NCBI GenBank assembly: GCA_963716135.1
Contig: OY970289.1
Coordinates: 372,001-436,000 of the forward strand
Reading direction: 5' to 3'
Source of the DNA: CAVRAW01 sp963716135
Lineage (GTDB): Bacteria > Planctomycetota > Planctomycetia > Pirellulales > JADZDJ01
Length of the DNA: 64,000 nucleotides
Position numbers and translations under genes: made by a program. The notes beneath the pieces were generated by a model. That model had not been told where the DNA came from, did not search any database, and saw only the letters and a program-made list of their open reading frames with translations. This document shows, piece after piece, positions 20,872 to 30,422 of the stretch. Numbering within the stretch: the stretch's first letter is position 1; each line of letters opens with the position of its first letter.

Positions 20872-22104
20872 GTGGCTCTCGATCCTTCAATTCGCCCTGA
20901 TTCGCCGCCGGTATTAACTGTCTCGCAGTTCACCGACGTGCTGAAGGAAGTGCTGGAAACCGGTTTCCCGCTGGTGTGGGTGACCGGCGAGATTTCCAAC
21001 TTCAACCGCCACAGCCCGTCGGGGCACTGCTATCTCACGCTCAAGGACGAGCACTCGCAGTTGCGGGCCGTCATTTGGAAAAGCGCCGCGCAAGAGATTA
21101 AAAGCGAATTGCACGACGGGATGGAGGTCGTTGTTCGCGGACACTTGGACGTGTACGCTCCGCGCGGGCAGTACAGCCTGATTATTGATGAGCTGCATCT
21201 GAAAGGCCTGGGCGCGCTGGAACTGAAATTCCGCCAGCTGCACGAAAAGTTGGCCGCCGAAGGACTGTTCGCTGCGCAGCGCAAGCGGCCGCTGCCGACC
21301 TTCCCGCGGCGGATCGCGTTTGTCACCAGTCCCACAGGCGCGGCGGTGCGCGATTTTCTGGAAGTGCTCGGCCGGCGTTGGCAGGGCGTGCACGTGCTGA
21401 TCGTGCCGGTCCGCGTGCAGGGCATCGGCTCGGCGGAAGAAATTGCCGCGGCCATCACCAATTTGAATCGATTGACGCTGCCGATCGACGTGCTGGTTGT
21501 CGGGCGCGGCGGCGGCAGCTTGGAAGATCTTTGGTCGTTCAATGAAGAGGTGGTGGTCCGCGCCATTCATGCCTCGCGCATCCCGGTCGTCTCCGCCGTG
21601 GGGCATGAAATCGACGTCACGCTATCGGACCTGGTCGCCGACGTACGGGCCCTCACGCCCAGCGAAGCGGCCGAGCGGATCGTGCCGTCGTTGCCAGCAA
21701 TCCAAGCCACTCTGCGCGACCGGCAAACTCGATTGGCCTCCGCGCTCCGGGGCCGTGCACAGGAAGCTCGTCGGCGCTTGGAATCCGTCGCCATTCGCCG
21801 GCCGCTGCGCAAACCGTTTGACCTGGTGCATGAGTTGTCGCAACAATTAGATCTGTGGCATGCTCGGGCCGGCCGGGCAATCGGTGTGCTCGCGGAGCGG
21901 TCGCGGCATCGCACTGCCGAGATGGCGAGTTGCCTGCACACGCTCAGCCCGCTGGGAGTCTTGTCGCGCGGTTACAGTTTGACGATCCGCACCAGCGACG
22001 GACGGCCGGTGACCAGCGCGGATCAGCTTGAAGTCGGGTCGACGATTCAAACCCGCTTTGCCCACGGCGGGGCGGTGAGCCGCGTCGAACGATTGGAGAA
22101 ATGA
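20872..22104 (+). CDS. xseA: Exodeoxyribonuclease VII large subunit
   Basis: Catalytic subunit of exonuclease VII, which degrades single-stranded DNA to oligonucleotides. It has the N-terminal OB fold (LVWVTGEISNFNRHSPSGHC, YLTLKDEHSQLRAV), the catalytic core (RIAFVTSPTGAAVRDFL, VLVVGRGGGSLEDLWSFNEE, VSAVGHEIDVTLSDLVAD), the charged helical arm and the C-terminal LGVLSRGYSLTI segment. The length, 410 residues, is typical. The start is a GTG at 20872, giving a normal N-terminus; the region before it is the word repeat. xseB lies about 60 bases downstream. Confidence 0.96.
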   Translation: MALDPSIRPDSPPVLTVSQFTDVLKEVLETGFPLVWVTGEISNFNRHSPSGHCYLTLKDEHSQLRAVIWKSAAQEIKSELHDGMEVVVRGHLDVYAPRGQYSLIIDELHLKGLGALELKFRQLHEKLAAEGLFAAQRKRPLPTFPRRIAFVTSPTGAAVRDFLEVLGRRWQGVHVLIVPVRVQGIGSAEEIAAAITNLNRLTLPIDVLVVGRGGGSLEDLWSFNEEVVVRAIHASRIPVVSAVGHEIDVTLSDLVADVRALTPSEAAERIVPSLPAIQATLRDRQTRLASALRGRAQEARRRLESVAIRRPLRKPFDLVHELSQQLDLWHARAGRAIGVLAERSRHRTAEMASCLHTLSPLGVLSRGYSLTIRTSDGRPVTSADQLEVGSTIQTRFAHGGAVSRVERLEK

Positions 22105-22113
22105 GTGCACAAG

Positions 22114-22143
22114 CAAGCCCAGGGGTTGCAACCCCTGGGCTTG
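22114..22143. terminator. Perfect 30-base palindrome between xseA and xseB
   Basis: CAAGCCCAGGGGTTG is followed immediately by its exact reverse complement. This is a strong hairpin directly after the xseA stop codon. There is no T-run, so it may be an attenuator or mRNA-stabilising hairpin inside the operon rather than a full terminator. Confidence 0.6.
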
Positions 22144-22163
22144 GGTGAGATATCGAGGCAGAT

Positions 22164-22550
22164 TTGGCTGAATCCAATCATAAATCGAACGCAGGCCAGC
22201 CGGTGCCTTTCGAAAATGCTTTGGCATCGCTCGAGCAGATCGTGCACGATTTGGAGGAAGGCAAGCTGGGACTGACCGAGTCGCTGGCGCGCTACGAAGA
22301 AGGGGTCAAGCTGCTCAAGCAATGCTACACGATGCTGGAGCAGGCCGAGCGGCGCATCGAATTGCTGGCCGGAGTCGACGCGGCCGGAAACGCGGTCACG
22401 GAACCGTTCGATCACGAAGCGACCGTGAGCAATCGCGAAGAAGGTTTGCCGCGCGCTCGCCGCGGCGGCAAGAAGAAAGGCGCCGCACAGCCCAATGCCG
22501 CCGCCGAGCAACCTGGCGAAACAATGGACGAACCGGGCAGCCTGTTTTAG
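22164..22550 (+). CDS. xseB: Exodeoxyribonuclease VII small subunit
   Basis: XseB binds the helical arms of XseA to form the exonuclease VII holoenzyme. The family core is clear: PFENALASLEQIVHDLEEGK, LGLTESLARYEEGVKLLKQC, then a helix of LEQAERRIELL. The first 85 residues match a usual XseB; the last about 40 are a Lys/Arg- and Ala/Glu-rich tail not needed for the fold. The start appears to be a TTG at 22164 with GAGG upstream. It is followed after nine bases by ispA. Confidence 0.93.
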   Translation: MAESNHKSNAGQPVPFENALASLEQIVHDLEEGKLGLTESLARYEEGVKLLKQCYTMLEQAERRIELLAGVDAAGNAVTEPFDHEATVSNREEGLPRARRGGKKKGAAQPNAAAEQPGETMDEPGSLF

Positions 22551-22559
22551 AATCAACCC

Positions 22560-23454
22560 ATGATCTCCAACGGCGCCACGATCTTGACGGAACAAATGGC
22601 CGCTGCGACGGCAAATCGACGCGGCTTTGGAGCGCTATTGCCAGCTGCCAGCCGATTGCCCGACGCAACTGCGCGAGGCGATCCGATACAGTCTGCTGGC
22701 GCCGTGCAAAAGGTTGCGGCCCATTTTGGTGCTGTTCGCTGCGGAAGCTTGCGGCGCCGGCTGGGAAGCTGCGCTGCCGGCTGCGTGCGCCGTCGAGATG
22801 GTGCACACCTATTCTTTGATCCACGACGACTTGCCGGCGATGGACGACGACGATTTGCGCCGCGGCCGGCCCACTTGCCACAAGGCCTTCGGCGAAGCGG
22901 TGGCCATTCTGGCCGGCGACGCATTGTTGGCGCTCGCATTTGAAGTGCTGGCCAAAGATATTCAACCGCCGGAAACGGCGGCACGCTGTTGCCTGGCCTT
23001 GGCCGAAGCGGCCGGAGCGACGGCGCTGGTCGGCGGTCAGGCCGACGACCTCGCCGTCGAGTTTTCCGCGGGCGATCTGGCCGCGCTGGAAGCTGTGCAT
23101 CGCCGCAAGACCGGTGCGATGTTTCTGGTCTCGTTGCGGCTGGGAGGCTTTGTCGCCGGCGCCGACGATCGTCAGCAAGCGGCCTTGGAGCGCTACGGCC
23201 GAAGCGTCGGCCTGGCATTCCAGATCGCCGACGATTTGTTGGACGTGGGCGGCGACGAAGCGGCCATGGGCAAGCGAGTGGGCAAAGACTCGCAACACGG
23301 CAAACTGACATTTCCGTCATTATTGGGAATCGAGGAAAGCCAGCGCCGCGCGGAACAATTGATCGAAGAGGCCTGCGCCGCGCTGTCGCCGTTGGGAGAA
23401 ATACGGGCCGCCCTGGAAGCGCTGGCTCGCTACGTGTTGGAAAGAAATCGATAA
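22560..23454 (+). CDS. ispA: Farnesyl/geranylgeranyl diphosphate synthase (frameshifted near 22603)
   Basis: Short-chain trans-prenyl diphosphate synthase that condenses isopentenyl diphosphate with allylic diphosphates for quinones, carotenoids or undecaprenol. Both aspartate-rich motifs are present: the first in IHDDLPAMDDDDLRRGRPT, the second in LAFQIADDLLDVGGD. GKDSQHGKLTFPSLLG follows as usual. The N-terminus starts in another frame: ATG at 22560 reads MISNGATILTEQMAA, and near 22603 it joins LRRQIDAALERYC. The total is about 298 residues, normal. The product chain length cannot be read from sequence alone. It sits between xseB and dxs, the common bacterial order. Confidence 0.93.
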
Positions 23455-23517
23455 ATTCGACTCCATTTGGGTTTGAAAACGCACTCGCCCCCAAGTTACA
23501 TTGAGTGGCTACCTTGT

Positions 23518-25448
23518 ATGGACACTTTGCTCTCACAGATTAATTCGCCGCGCGATCTGCAAGCCCTCAGCGAAGCTCAACTGGAGCAACTGGCCGAGGA
23601 GATGCGCGAGGCGCTTTGCAAGCTGGTCACCAGCCGCACGGCCCATTTCGCCTCGAACCTGGGCGTGGTGGAACTTTGCCTGGCGCTGCACACCGTGTTC
23701 GATTTCAGCCGCGATCGGCTGATCTGGGACACCGGCCACCAGATCTATCCGCACAAGCTGATCACCGGCCGCTACAAGGACTTCCCCAGCATTCGGACCA
23801 AAGGCGGCCTGATGGGCTATCCCAATCCGGCCGAAAGCCCGTACGACTTGTTCATGACCGGCCATGCCGGCTGCAGCGTGTCGACGGTGCTGGGAATGAA
23901 AAGCGGCGACGAGCTGCTGGGCGAAACCGATCGGCATTGCGTGGCGGTGATCGGCGACGGCGCGTTCCCCTCGGGCATCGTCTTCGAGGCGATGAATAAT
24001 GCCGCCGGACTTGAAGAAAAAAATGCTGATCATCTTGAACGACAACAAAATGTCGATCTGTCCGCGCGTCGGCGGGCTGGCCGAGTATCTCGATCGGCTG
24101 CGAATGAATCCGTCGTACGCCGGACTCAAGCAGCAAATCCTCAATATTCTTAACCACGTGCCGATCGTCGGCGATCCGGTGGAAAAGCTGCTGTTTCAGT
24201 TCAAGGAATCGGTAAAGGCCGGCTTGCACGGCGGCATGTTGTTCGAATCGCTGGGCATCCGCTACGTCGGGCCCGTCGAAGGGCACAACATTCCCGCGCT
24301 CTTGCGATATTTGAAGATGGTCAAAGACGTCGATGGGCCGGTGCTGTTGCACGTGGTCACCGAAAAAGGGCACGGGTTCCAGCCGGCCGCGGCCGACCCG
24401 GTCTATTTCCACACCCCTGCTCCGTTTGAACGCACCGACGAAAAGGTGATCAGCATCAAGGCCAGCTCCTCCAAGGCCTATACCGACGTGGCCAGCGCCG
24501 CGGTCTACGAGCAACTGGAGCGCAATCCGCGCGTCACAGTGCTGACCGCCGCGATGTGCCAGGGAAACAAGCTGGAAAAGGTCCGCAACACATTCCCGGA
24601 GCGCTTCTTCGACGTGGGCATTTGTGAATCGCACGCCGTGGCTTTTGCCGCCGGCCAAGCCAAAGCGGGCCTGCGGCCGATTGTCGATATCTATAGCACC
24701 TTCTTGCAGCGCAGCTACGATCAACTGTTCCAGGAAGTTGCGCTGCAGAATCTGCCGGTGACGTTCCTGTTGGATCGCGCCGGATTGACCGGCCCCGACG
24801 GGCCAACGCATCACGGCTGCTTCGATTTGGGCTACTTGCGTTTGCTGCCGAACATGGTGGTATGCGCGCCCGGCGATGCGGCGGACTTGACGCAGATGTT
24901 GGAATTCGCCTTGTCGTTCCCGGGACCGGTGGCCATTCGTTATCCGAAGGCGCCCGCGGAAGACGTCGCCAAGCTCTCGCCGCGCCAGCGCACGCCGATC
25001 GAACTCGGCGCGGGCGGAGGTTTTCAATTGGGGCCGCGACGGCGTGATCCTGGCGTGCGGCACGCTTTTGCCGAATTGCTTGAAAGCGGCGGCAACGCTG
25101 CGCGAAGAGGGTTTGGACGTCGGCGTCATCAATGCCCGATTCGTCAAGCCGCTCGATACCGAAACCATTTTGAAAGCCGTCGAAACCAGCCCGTTCGTGC
25201 TGGTAGTGGAAGAGGCGGCGCGGATGGCGGGTTTCGGCAGTGCCGTGCTGGAAGCGGCATCCGACGCCAGGCTGATCGCCGCCCACGTGGCGCGGCTGGG
25301 CATTCCCGACCAGTTTATAGAACATGCCGAGCGAGGCGAACTGCTGGCGGACCTCGGTGTGGACGCCGCCGGAATCGCGCGCACCTGCCGCGAACTGGCC
25401 GAGCGCGTGGCTTCATTCGCCGAAGTCGCACAGCGCCAAGTGAGCTGA
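23518..25448 (+). CDS. dxs: 1-deoxy-D-xylulose-5-phosphate synthase (two frameshifts)
   Basis: First enzyme of the MEP isoprenoid pathway; it makes DXP from pyruvate and glyceraldehyde 3-phosphate with thiamine diphosphate. Seen in order: FASNLGVVELCLALH, WDTGHQIYPHKLITG, the ThDP motif GDGAFPSGIVFEAMNNA, LNDNKMSI, YVGPVEGHN, VVTEKGHGF, GICESHAVAFAAGQAKAGL, LLDRAGLTGPDGPTHHG, IRYPKA and a transketolase C-terminal domain. The frame changes near 24018 (one A too many in an A-run after GLEE) and near 25013 (before EVFNWGRDGVILACG). The reconstructed length is about 643 residues, as expected. It supplies the precursor pathway for the adjacent ispA. Confidence 0.95.
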
Positions 25449-25487
25449 TTCCGTTTCGCCCGCGAATTGGCGAGCTCCAATCTCCGC

Positions 25488-25517
25488 TTGCCGCCGGCGA
25501 TCCGCGTAACCTATGAT
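25488..25517 (+). promoter_or_regulatory. Possible sigma-70-type promoter for nadK
   Basis: TTGCCG (25488-25493) and TATGAT (25512-25517) are separated by 18 bases, and the nadK start follows about 55 bases later. The -10 box is good and the -35 box moderate. This is pattern matching only. Confidence 0.35.
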
Positions 25518-25573
25518 CGATTAGCGTCGCATCGATCTTCTTTTCGCGCCAACTTGCTCGTCAGGTTGCTACC

Positions 25574-26431
25574 GTGCCCCAGAAACGACCTCGCGTGATT
25601 GTGCTGGCCTTGGGCGACAAGCCCAACATCGCCGAGGAAGCGATGCGCTTGCGCCCGATGGTCGAAGCAGCCGCCGACGTGGTGTTGTTCGATCTGGAAT
25701 TCAAAGCCGATCTGTCGAAGGTCGATGCCGACATCGCGATCGTGATGGGGGGCGATGGATCGATCCTCCGCGCGGCGCATCAAATGGGCTATCGCCAGTT
25801 GCCGATCTTGGGAGTGAACCTGGGAAAATTAGGTTTTTTAGCGGACCTTTCGCCCCAGGAGTTTCTCGACGTGCTACCACGGCTGGGCTCGCAGCCCTGC
25901 CGCGTGATCGAGCACCTGATGTTTGAATGCACCGTGCTGCGCGGCGGCAAAACGCACAAACGCATGCTGGGCCTGAACGAAGTTTGCATTCAGTCGGGCC
26001 GGCCGTTCTCGATATTGGACGTCGATCTTTACGTTGACGCAGAATTAGTGACTACCTATAGTTGCGACGGCCTGATCGTCGCCACGCCGGTCGGTTCCAC
26101 TGCGCACAGTCTGTCGGCGGGGGGGCCGATTTTGCGGAAGGATCTGCAAGCATTTGTGTTCCTGCCGATCAGCCCCCACACGCTCACCAACCGGCCGGTG
26201 GTGGATTCCGCCGACCGCGTGTTTGAGATTGAAGTCAGCAAGCCCCACCAAGGGACGGCCGTCGTGGTCGACGGTTTGCCGCTGTGTGCCCTGGAGACGG
26301 ACGACCGCGTGCGCGTGGAACGGGCCGAGCCGAAATTCAAATTGCTCGAAGTGCCCGGCCGCAGCTACTACCGCACGCTGCGCGAAAAACTCGGCTGGGG
26401 CGGGCGGCTGCATCAGGACGATCGTCAGTAA
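25574..26431 (+). CDS. nadK: NAD kinase
   Basis: NadK phosphorylates NAD to NADP. It contains the nucleotide-binding GGDGS at residues 59-63, GVNLGKLGFLADL, LNEVCI and the second signature YSCDGLIVATPVGSTAHSLSAGGPIL, followed by PHTLTNRPVV. The length, 285 residues, is normal. The start is a GTG at 25574. The C-terminus ends LHQDDRQ. It is the last gene in the dapF-to-nadK plus-strand run; the 125-base gap after dxs suggests it may have its own promoter. Confidence 0.96.
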   Translation: MPQKRPRVIVLALGDKPNIAEEAMRLRPMVEAAADVVLFDLEFKADLSKVDADIAIVMGGDGSILRAAHQMGYRQLPILGVNLGKLGFLADLSPQEFLDVLPRLGSQPCRVIEHLMFECTVLRGGKTHKRMLGLNEVCIQSGRPFSILDVDLYVDAELVTTYSCDGLIVATPVGSTAHSLSAGGPILRKDLQAFVFLPISPHTLTNRPVVDSADRVFEIEVSKPHQGTAVVVDGLPLCALETDDRVRVERAEPKFKLLEVPGRSYYRTLREKLGWGGRLHQDDRQ

Positions 26432-26476
26432 TCGGCTTTCGAATTGAACATACGGCCTCGAAAGGAGTCGGGTCTG

Positions 26477-27394
26477 ATGTCTTCGCGAATCATCGCCTTC
26501 CGGTGTGCAATTGGGCTGGCGGCGGTCATCGCCGTCCTGGTTTCGTCGACCGCGCTGGCCGACAAGGATGCTCCCGCTCCGCCGAAAGGCCCCAAGTACA
26601 CGCTGAAATACAAATTCAAGCCGGGCGAAACGGTCCGCACCAAGGTGTTGCAGCGGGTGGTGCTGGACACCACGATTGCCGGCTCCACGCAAACGGCGGA
26701 AACCACCAGCGGCTCCGTGAAATTATGGCGCATTACCGCGGTCGATCCCGCCGGACCGATCACCTTTGAACATTCGGTAGACAGCGTCGACATGCGGCAG
26801 AAGCTCAGCGGGCGCGAGGCAATCACTTACAACAGCAAAACCGACACGGAACCGCCGCAGGCTTACGAAGGCGTCGCCAAATCGATCGGCGTGCCGCTGA
26901 CGGAAGTCACCATCGACCCCTCGGGAAAAATTCTCAAGCGCATCGAAAAACGATCCGGAGCAACGACCGATCCGCAAAACAGCCAAATGGTCGTTCCCTT
27001 GCCGGCCGAGCCCGTGGCCGTGGGCGAAAGCTGGAACGTGCCGGTGGACATCACGATCGCGCTGGAAGACGGCGTGACGAAGCTGATCAAAACTCGCCAG
27101 CATTACACGTTGGAAAAAGTGCTCAACGGCGTGGCGACGATTTCGGTCGCCACCCAGGTGCTCACCCCGGTGAACAATCCGAAAATTCAATCGCAACTGG
27201 TTCAGCGATTGACCAAGGGGACGATTCGCTTCGACATCGACGCGGGGCGCGTGATTTCGCAGGAAATCGATCTCGATGAGCAGGTGCTGGGATTCCAAGG
27301 CGACGACAGCAGCCTGCACTACCTGGGACGCTTCACCGAAGAAGACGTGACGCCCCCCACGAAATCCGCGATCAAGATCAAAACGATCAAGTAG
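26477..27394 (+). CDS. Secreted protein of unknown function (DUF6263-like)
   Basis: 305 residues with a clear signal peptide (MSSRIIAFRCAIGLAAVIAV...TALA, cleavage near residue 28). The mature part is beta-rich: YTLKYKFKPGETVRTKVLQRV, GSVKLWRITAVDPAGP, a middle block with VGESWNVPVDITI and a C-terminal TKGTIRFDIDAGRVISQEI. These features resemble a family of secreted proteins common in Planctomycetota that open with a KFKPGE-type strand; no enzymatic motif is visible. The ATG at 26477 has AAAGGAG upstream and starts the signal peptide correctly. It converges on the methyltransferase gene with an 18-base gap. Confidence 0.8.
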   Translation: MSSRIIAFRCAIGLAAVIAVLVSSTALADKDAPAPPKGPKYTLKYKFKPGETVRTKVLQRVVLDTTIAGSTQTAETTSGSVKLWRITAVDPAGPITFEHSVDSVDMRQKLSGREAITYNSKTDTEPPQAYEGVAKSIGVPLTEVTIDPSGKILKRIEKRSGATTDPQNSQMVVPLPAEPVAVGESWNVPVDITIALEDGVTKLIKTRQHYTLEKVLNGVATISVATQVLTPVNNPKIQSQLVQRLTKGTIRFDIDAGRVISQEIDLDEQVLGFQGDDSSLHYLGRFTEEDVTPPTKSAIKIKTIK

Positions 27395-27412
27395 CCGATT
27401 CTTGGTTTTCTT

Positions 27413-28672
27413 TCATGCCCTCATGCGGCGAGCGATGATTGCAGTCGTTCGGCCGCCGATTCGCGCCAGCAATATCGTAGCCTCGGCGTCGCCCCGAGCC
27501 TGAAGTTGCCGGCGCACTTCCTCGGGATCCAGCCGCACGCCGCGCTTCTTGATTTCCAAGCGGCCGATGCCTCGCTCGGCCAGCCACCCGCGCAGCGGCT
27601 TGATGCGATAGGGCATCACTTCCAATACTTCGAAACAAGCCAACGCTGGATGATCGGCCGTTCGGTCGGCGGTGAAATATGCCACTCCGCCCGCAACGGC
27701 GGATAATTGTTGATCGGCAGCCAGCGCGCCTTCAAGTTTGGCGGCCAGCACGGCGGCATCGGGTTCGAAGACGTATCGGCCGATCTGTGCAGCGATGGCG
27801 CAGCTTACATTTTCCTCACCGACAAAGGTCGCCGCCGTAGCCGATTCAGAAGAGCGGACTATCGTCGCGCTGCGTCGACCCGGCGACTTTGCCAACCGGC
27901 CGAACCACGCCACCAGTTGCCGGCACTCACGGTCGCGGCTGATCCACTCAAGTTCCGCATCGGCCCACCATGGTTCGTCGAACGCAGCCGCGGGGGCCAA
28001 TTTGATGGCGGCGTGAGGACATGCAGCCAACAGGCCGGCGAGGACCCCGGGGCCCGGTTCATGCAGCGCCACCTTGGTTGTGCGGCGGCCCCCCGGGCGA
28101 CGGTCAGGGTCGATGTGCCACGCCGCAACCTCCGAGAGCGAAACTTTGGCGACGTCGGCGACGCTAACCACCGCGTTGGCTTGCGCGGTTCGCACATTCG
28201 CCTCCGCCAAAATCGCCGTTGCAGGATCGCGATCGACCCCCTGCACCGCCCCTCGGCCCGCCAGGGCCATCAGGTCGCCGCCGATGCCGCAGCACAGATC
28301 GGCCACCGGCTCACCCCGCGCAAAGCGGCCGGCTTTGTACGCCGCAATCCAGGCATCGGTCGCCTGCTGCAGGCCTAGCGGCGTGAAGAACATCACCTCG
28401 GCCAAAGGGAACTTCTCCCGCGCCTTTTCGCGCAGTTGAACCTGCTCGAGAATCAGGTGCACACGGTTGGCCGAAAGGGCTTCACGAAGTTCGGCGGCCA
28501 GCCGAACCAGGCCGTTTTGACCCGTATTGCGGAGCGTTTCACGTGCTTCGGCCAGCCAAGGGGCGGCCTCCGGCTCGACGAGCCAACGGTAATCGGCAAG
28601 CTGTTGGGGGGCTGATTGTGTCGTAGAATTCATAAGCGGCATAAGGGAATCGGCCTCGGGTACCGCGGTCAT
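27413..28672 (-). CDS. Class I SAM-dependent methyltransferase with THUMP-like C-terminal domain
   Basis: About 419 residues. A helical N-terminal domain is followed by a Rossmann methyltransferase core with the SAM-binding DLCCGIGGDLMAL and GVDRDPATAILAEAN. HEPGPGV and a long middle domain follow. The C-terminal MPYRIKPLRGWLAERGIGRLEIKKRGV stretch matches the THUMP-like domain that accompanies this methyltransferase type. The methylated substrate is unknown; RNA is plausible from THUMP. The start could be 28672, 28642 or 28633; none has a strong ribosome site. It is divergent from the coiled-coil gene at 28854. Confidence 0.85.
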   Translation of the reverse strand: MTAVPEADSLMPLMNSTTQSAPQQLADYRWLVEPEAAPWLAEARETLRNTGQNGLVRLAAELREALSANRVHLILEQVQLREKAREKFPLAEVMFFTPLGLQQATDAWIAAYKAGRFARGEPVADLCCGIGGDLMALAGRGAVQGVDRDPATAILAEANVRTAQANAVVSVADVAKVSLSEVAAWHIDPDRRPGGRRTTKVALHEPGPGVLAGLLAACPHAAIKLAPAAAFDEPWWADAELEWISRDRECRQLVAWFGRLAKSPGRRSATIVRSSESATAATFVGEENVSCAIAAQIGRYVFEPDAAVLAAKLEGALAADQQLSAVAGGVAYFTADRTADHPALACFEVLEVMPYRIKPLRGWLAERGIGRLEIKKRGVRLDPEEVRRQLQARGDAEATILLARIGGRTTAIIARRMRA

Positions 28673-28688
28673 CCCGAGAGGACGTTGT

Positions 28689-28717
28689 TTGACTGTGATT
28701 TATGGGCGAATTAAGAT
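28689..28717 (+). promoter_or_regulatory. Sigma-70-type promoter candidate for the coiled-coil gene
   Basis: TTGACT (28689-28694) and TAAGAT (28712-28717) are separated by exactly 17 bases, about 135 bases upstream of the ATG at 28854, in the divergent gap with the methyltransferase gene. Five of six -35 positions and four of six -10 positions match consensus. Confidence 0.45.
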
Positions 28718-28853
28718 CAATTGGTTCGCTGTAGGTTGTTCATTCAACACATCTTACAAACGGCCGACGGATCGCCCCGACAGGCTCGGTTCATCGCAGC
28801 GAATATCTTAACACCCCCGTAAGTGCGTATAGGTTGGCAGAGGAGAATCGGTA

Positions 28854-30281
28854 ATGGCGGCTCGCGAAAATCAAGGTTTGCAAATCGCGCTGATCATCTT
28901 CGTGATGCTCACGATCATGCTCAGCGTGACAACGTTTATCTTCTTCCGCAACTTTCAATTCGAACAGCAGAAGTACAAGGAGGAACAGGCGGCCAGCACC
29001 AAGCTCAAAGGCGATGTGCAGACGCTGCAAGCCGATCGGGCAAAATTCGTGCAATACCTGGGCGGGTATTCGGCGAATGAAAAGGAAGCCACGATTACGG
29101 AGAACCTGGACAAAGACATGAAAGCCGCCCAGGCTTTAGGCGTGGGAAACCTGCCGGAAGAGCAACGCAATTATCGCAAGCTTGTGGACAGCCAGCAGGG
29201 CATCATCCGAGCGAAAAATAGCGATATGTCGAAGCAGGCCGCCGAGCTCCGCGACGCCAAAGACACGCTGGCCAAGAAAACCAAGGATTTCGCCGACGAG
29301 CGGCAGAAGCTGGAAACCGACAAGGAAAACGCGGTGAAAGACTACCTCGCCGCGCGCGATCAGATTCAAAAACAGTTGACCGACGTGCGAGCCACCGAAG
29401 GCGAATTGACGGCCAAAAATGCCGCCAATGCCAAGGAGTTGGAAAACGTCAAATCGCAAGCCCAGGCGAAAATTGGCGACCTGGAAAAGGCCCTCACCAA
29501 AACCGAAACGCACGTAACGCAATTGCAAACCCACCTCAACGAGGTGGAAACTGAGTTCAACGTCAACGCCACCCCGCAGGGCAAAATCACCTGGGTCAAT
29601 CAGCGTGACAGCATTGTCTATATCGACTTGGGCAGCGACGATCGGCTGCACAAGCGCGTGACCTTCAGCGTCTACGACCCGATCACCACCGACGTGAGCG
29701 CGCATAGCCCCAAGAATCCGGCGGTGACCAAAGCCGTATCGAAGGGAGCCATCGAGGTGATCAACCTCACCGGCCCCCACACCGCAGAGTGCCGAATTCT
29801 GAGGGATTCGCCAAGCCACCCGCTGTTGCCCGGCGATATCATTTTCACTCCGGCGTGGCGGCCCGGCCAGCAGGATCATTTTGCGCTGGTCGGCACGATG
29901 GACATTAACGGCAGCGGCAGCGACGAACGACAGCGGCTGCGCGACTTGATCGCGATGAATGGAGGCATTATCGACGCCGAAATCGGCCCCGACGGCAAGC
30001 CGATCGGAAAGATCACGCTCAATACCCGGTACGTGGTGGTGGGCGATCTCTCAAGCAGCGGCGGCAAGTCGAGCGACGGAAGCTACAAGTTGCTGGATGA
30101 AGCCAAGAAGCTCAACGTGGAAACGATCACGCTGACGAAGTTCCTGGACATGATCGGCTATTCGCCGAAAATCGGATCAGCGACGCTATCGCCGGAAGAA
30201 GTCATCCGAGCGCCGATTCCCGGCACGCCAGCCAGAGGTTTCCGCCCTCGCATGCCGTCGGCGCCCCCCGCCGGCGGTTGA
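28854..30281 (+). CDS. Membrane-anchored coiled-coil protein with a BRCT-like C-terminal domain
   Basis: 475 residues. Residues 10-33 form a membrane helix (ALIIFVMLTIMLSVTTFIFF). Residues about 35-235 are an almost unbroken charged coiled coil (KDTLAKKTKDFADERQKLET). A beta-rich segment follows (GKITWVNQRDSIVYIDLGSD). Residues about 342-440 look like a BRCT domain: HFALVGTMD, LIAMNGGIIDAE, NTRYVVVGD, then KLLDEAKKLNVETITLTKFLDMIGY. BRCT domains normally sit in DNA-repair proteins such as NAD-dependent ligase, so a membrane-tethered one is unusual. The tail is Pro/Arg-rich. GAGGAG precedes the ATG. Function is unknown. Confidence 0.8.
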   Translation: MAARENQGLQIALIIFVMLTIMLSVTTFIFFRNFQFEQQKYKEEQAASTKLKGDVQTLQADRAKFVQYLGGYSANEKEATITENLDKDMKAAQALGVGNLPEEQRNYRKLVDSQQGIIRAKNSDMSKQAAELRDAKDTLAKKTKDFADERQKLETDKENAVKDYLAARDQIQKQLTDVRATEGELTAKNAANAKELENVKSQAQAKIGDLEKALTKTETHVTQLQTHLNEVETEFNVNATPQGKITWVNQRDSIVYIDLGSDDRLHKRVTFSVYDPITTDVSAHSPKNPAVTKAVSKGAIEVINLTGPHTAECRILRDSPSHPLLPGDIIFTPAWRPGQQDHFALVGTMDINGSGSDERQRLRDLIAMNGGIIDAEIGPDGKPIGKITLNTRYVVVGDLSSSGGKSSDGSYKLLDEAKKLNVETITLTKFLDMIGYSPKIGSATLSPEEVIRAPIPGTPARGFRPRMPSAPPAGG

Positions 30282-30422
30282 GCAGCAAGCGGCGGGACGC
30301 TCATAATCTGAGACTGTCCGCGATGCGACGACCGTCTGGGTGCGCCCAGTTCCATTGTCAGGCCACGCGCTGCCCCGCGCCCAATCGTGCCGCCCACGCG
30401 GGAATCGTGCTTCCGCCGATTT

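Noticed and set aside
23852..25480. A 542-codon minus-strand open frame and a partner at 24534-25325
   Set aside because: Both are antisense to dxs, whose active-site motifs are plainly on the plus strand.
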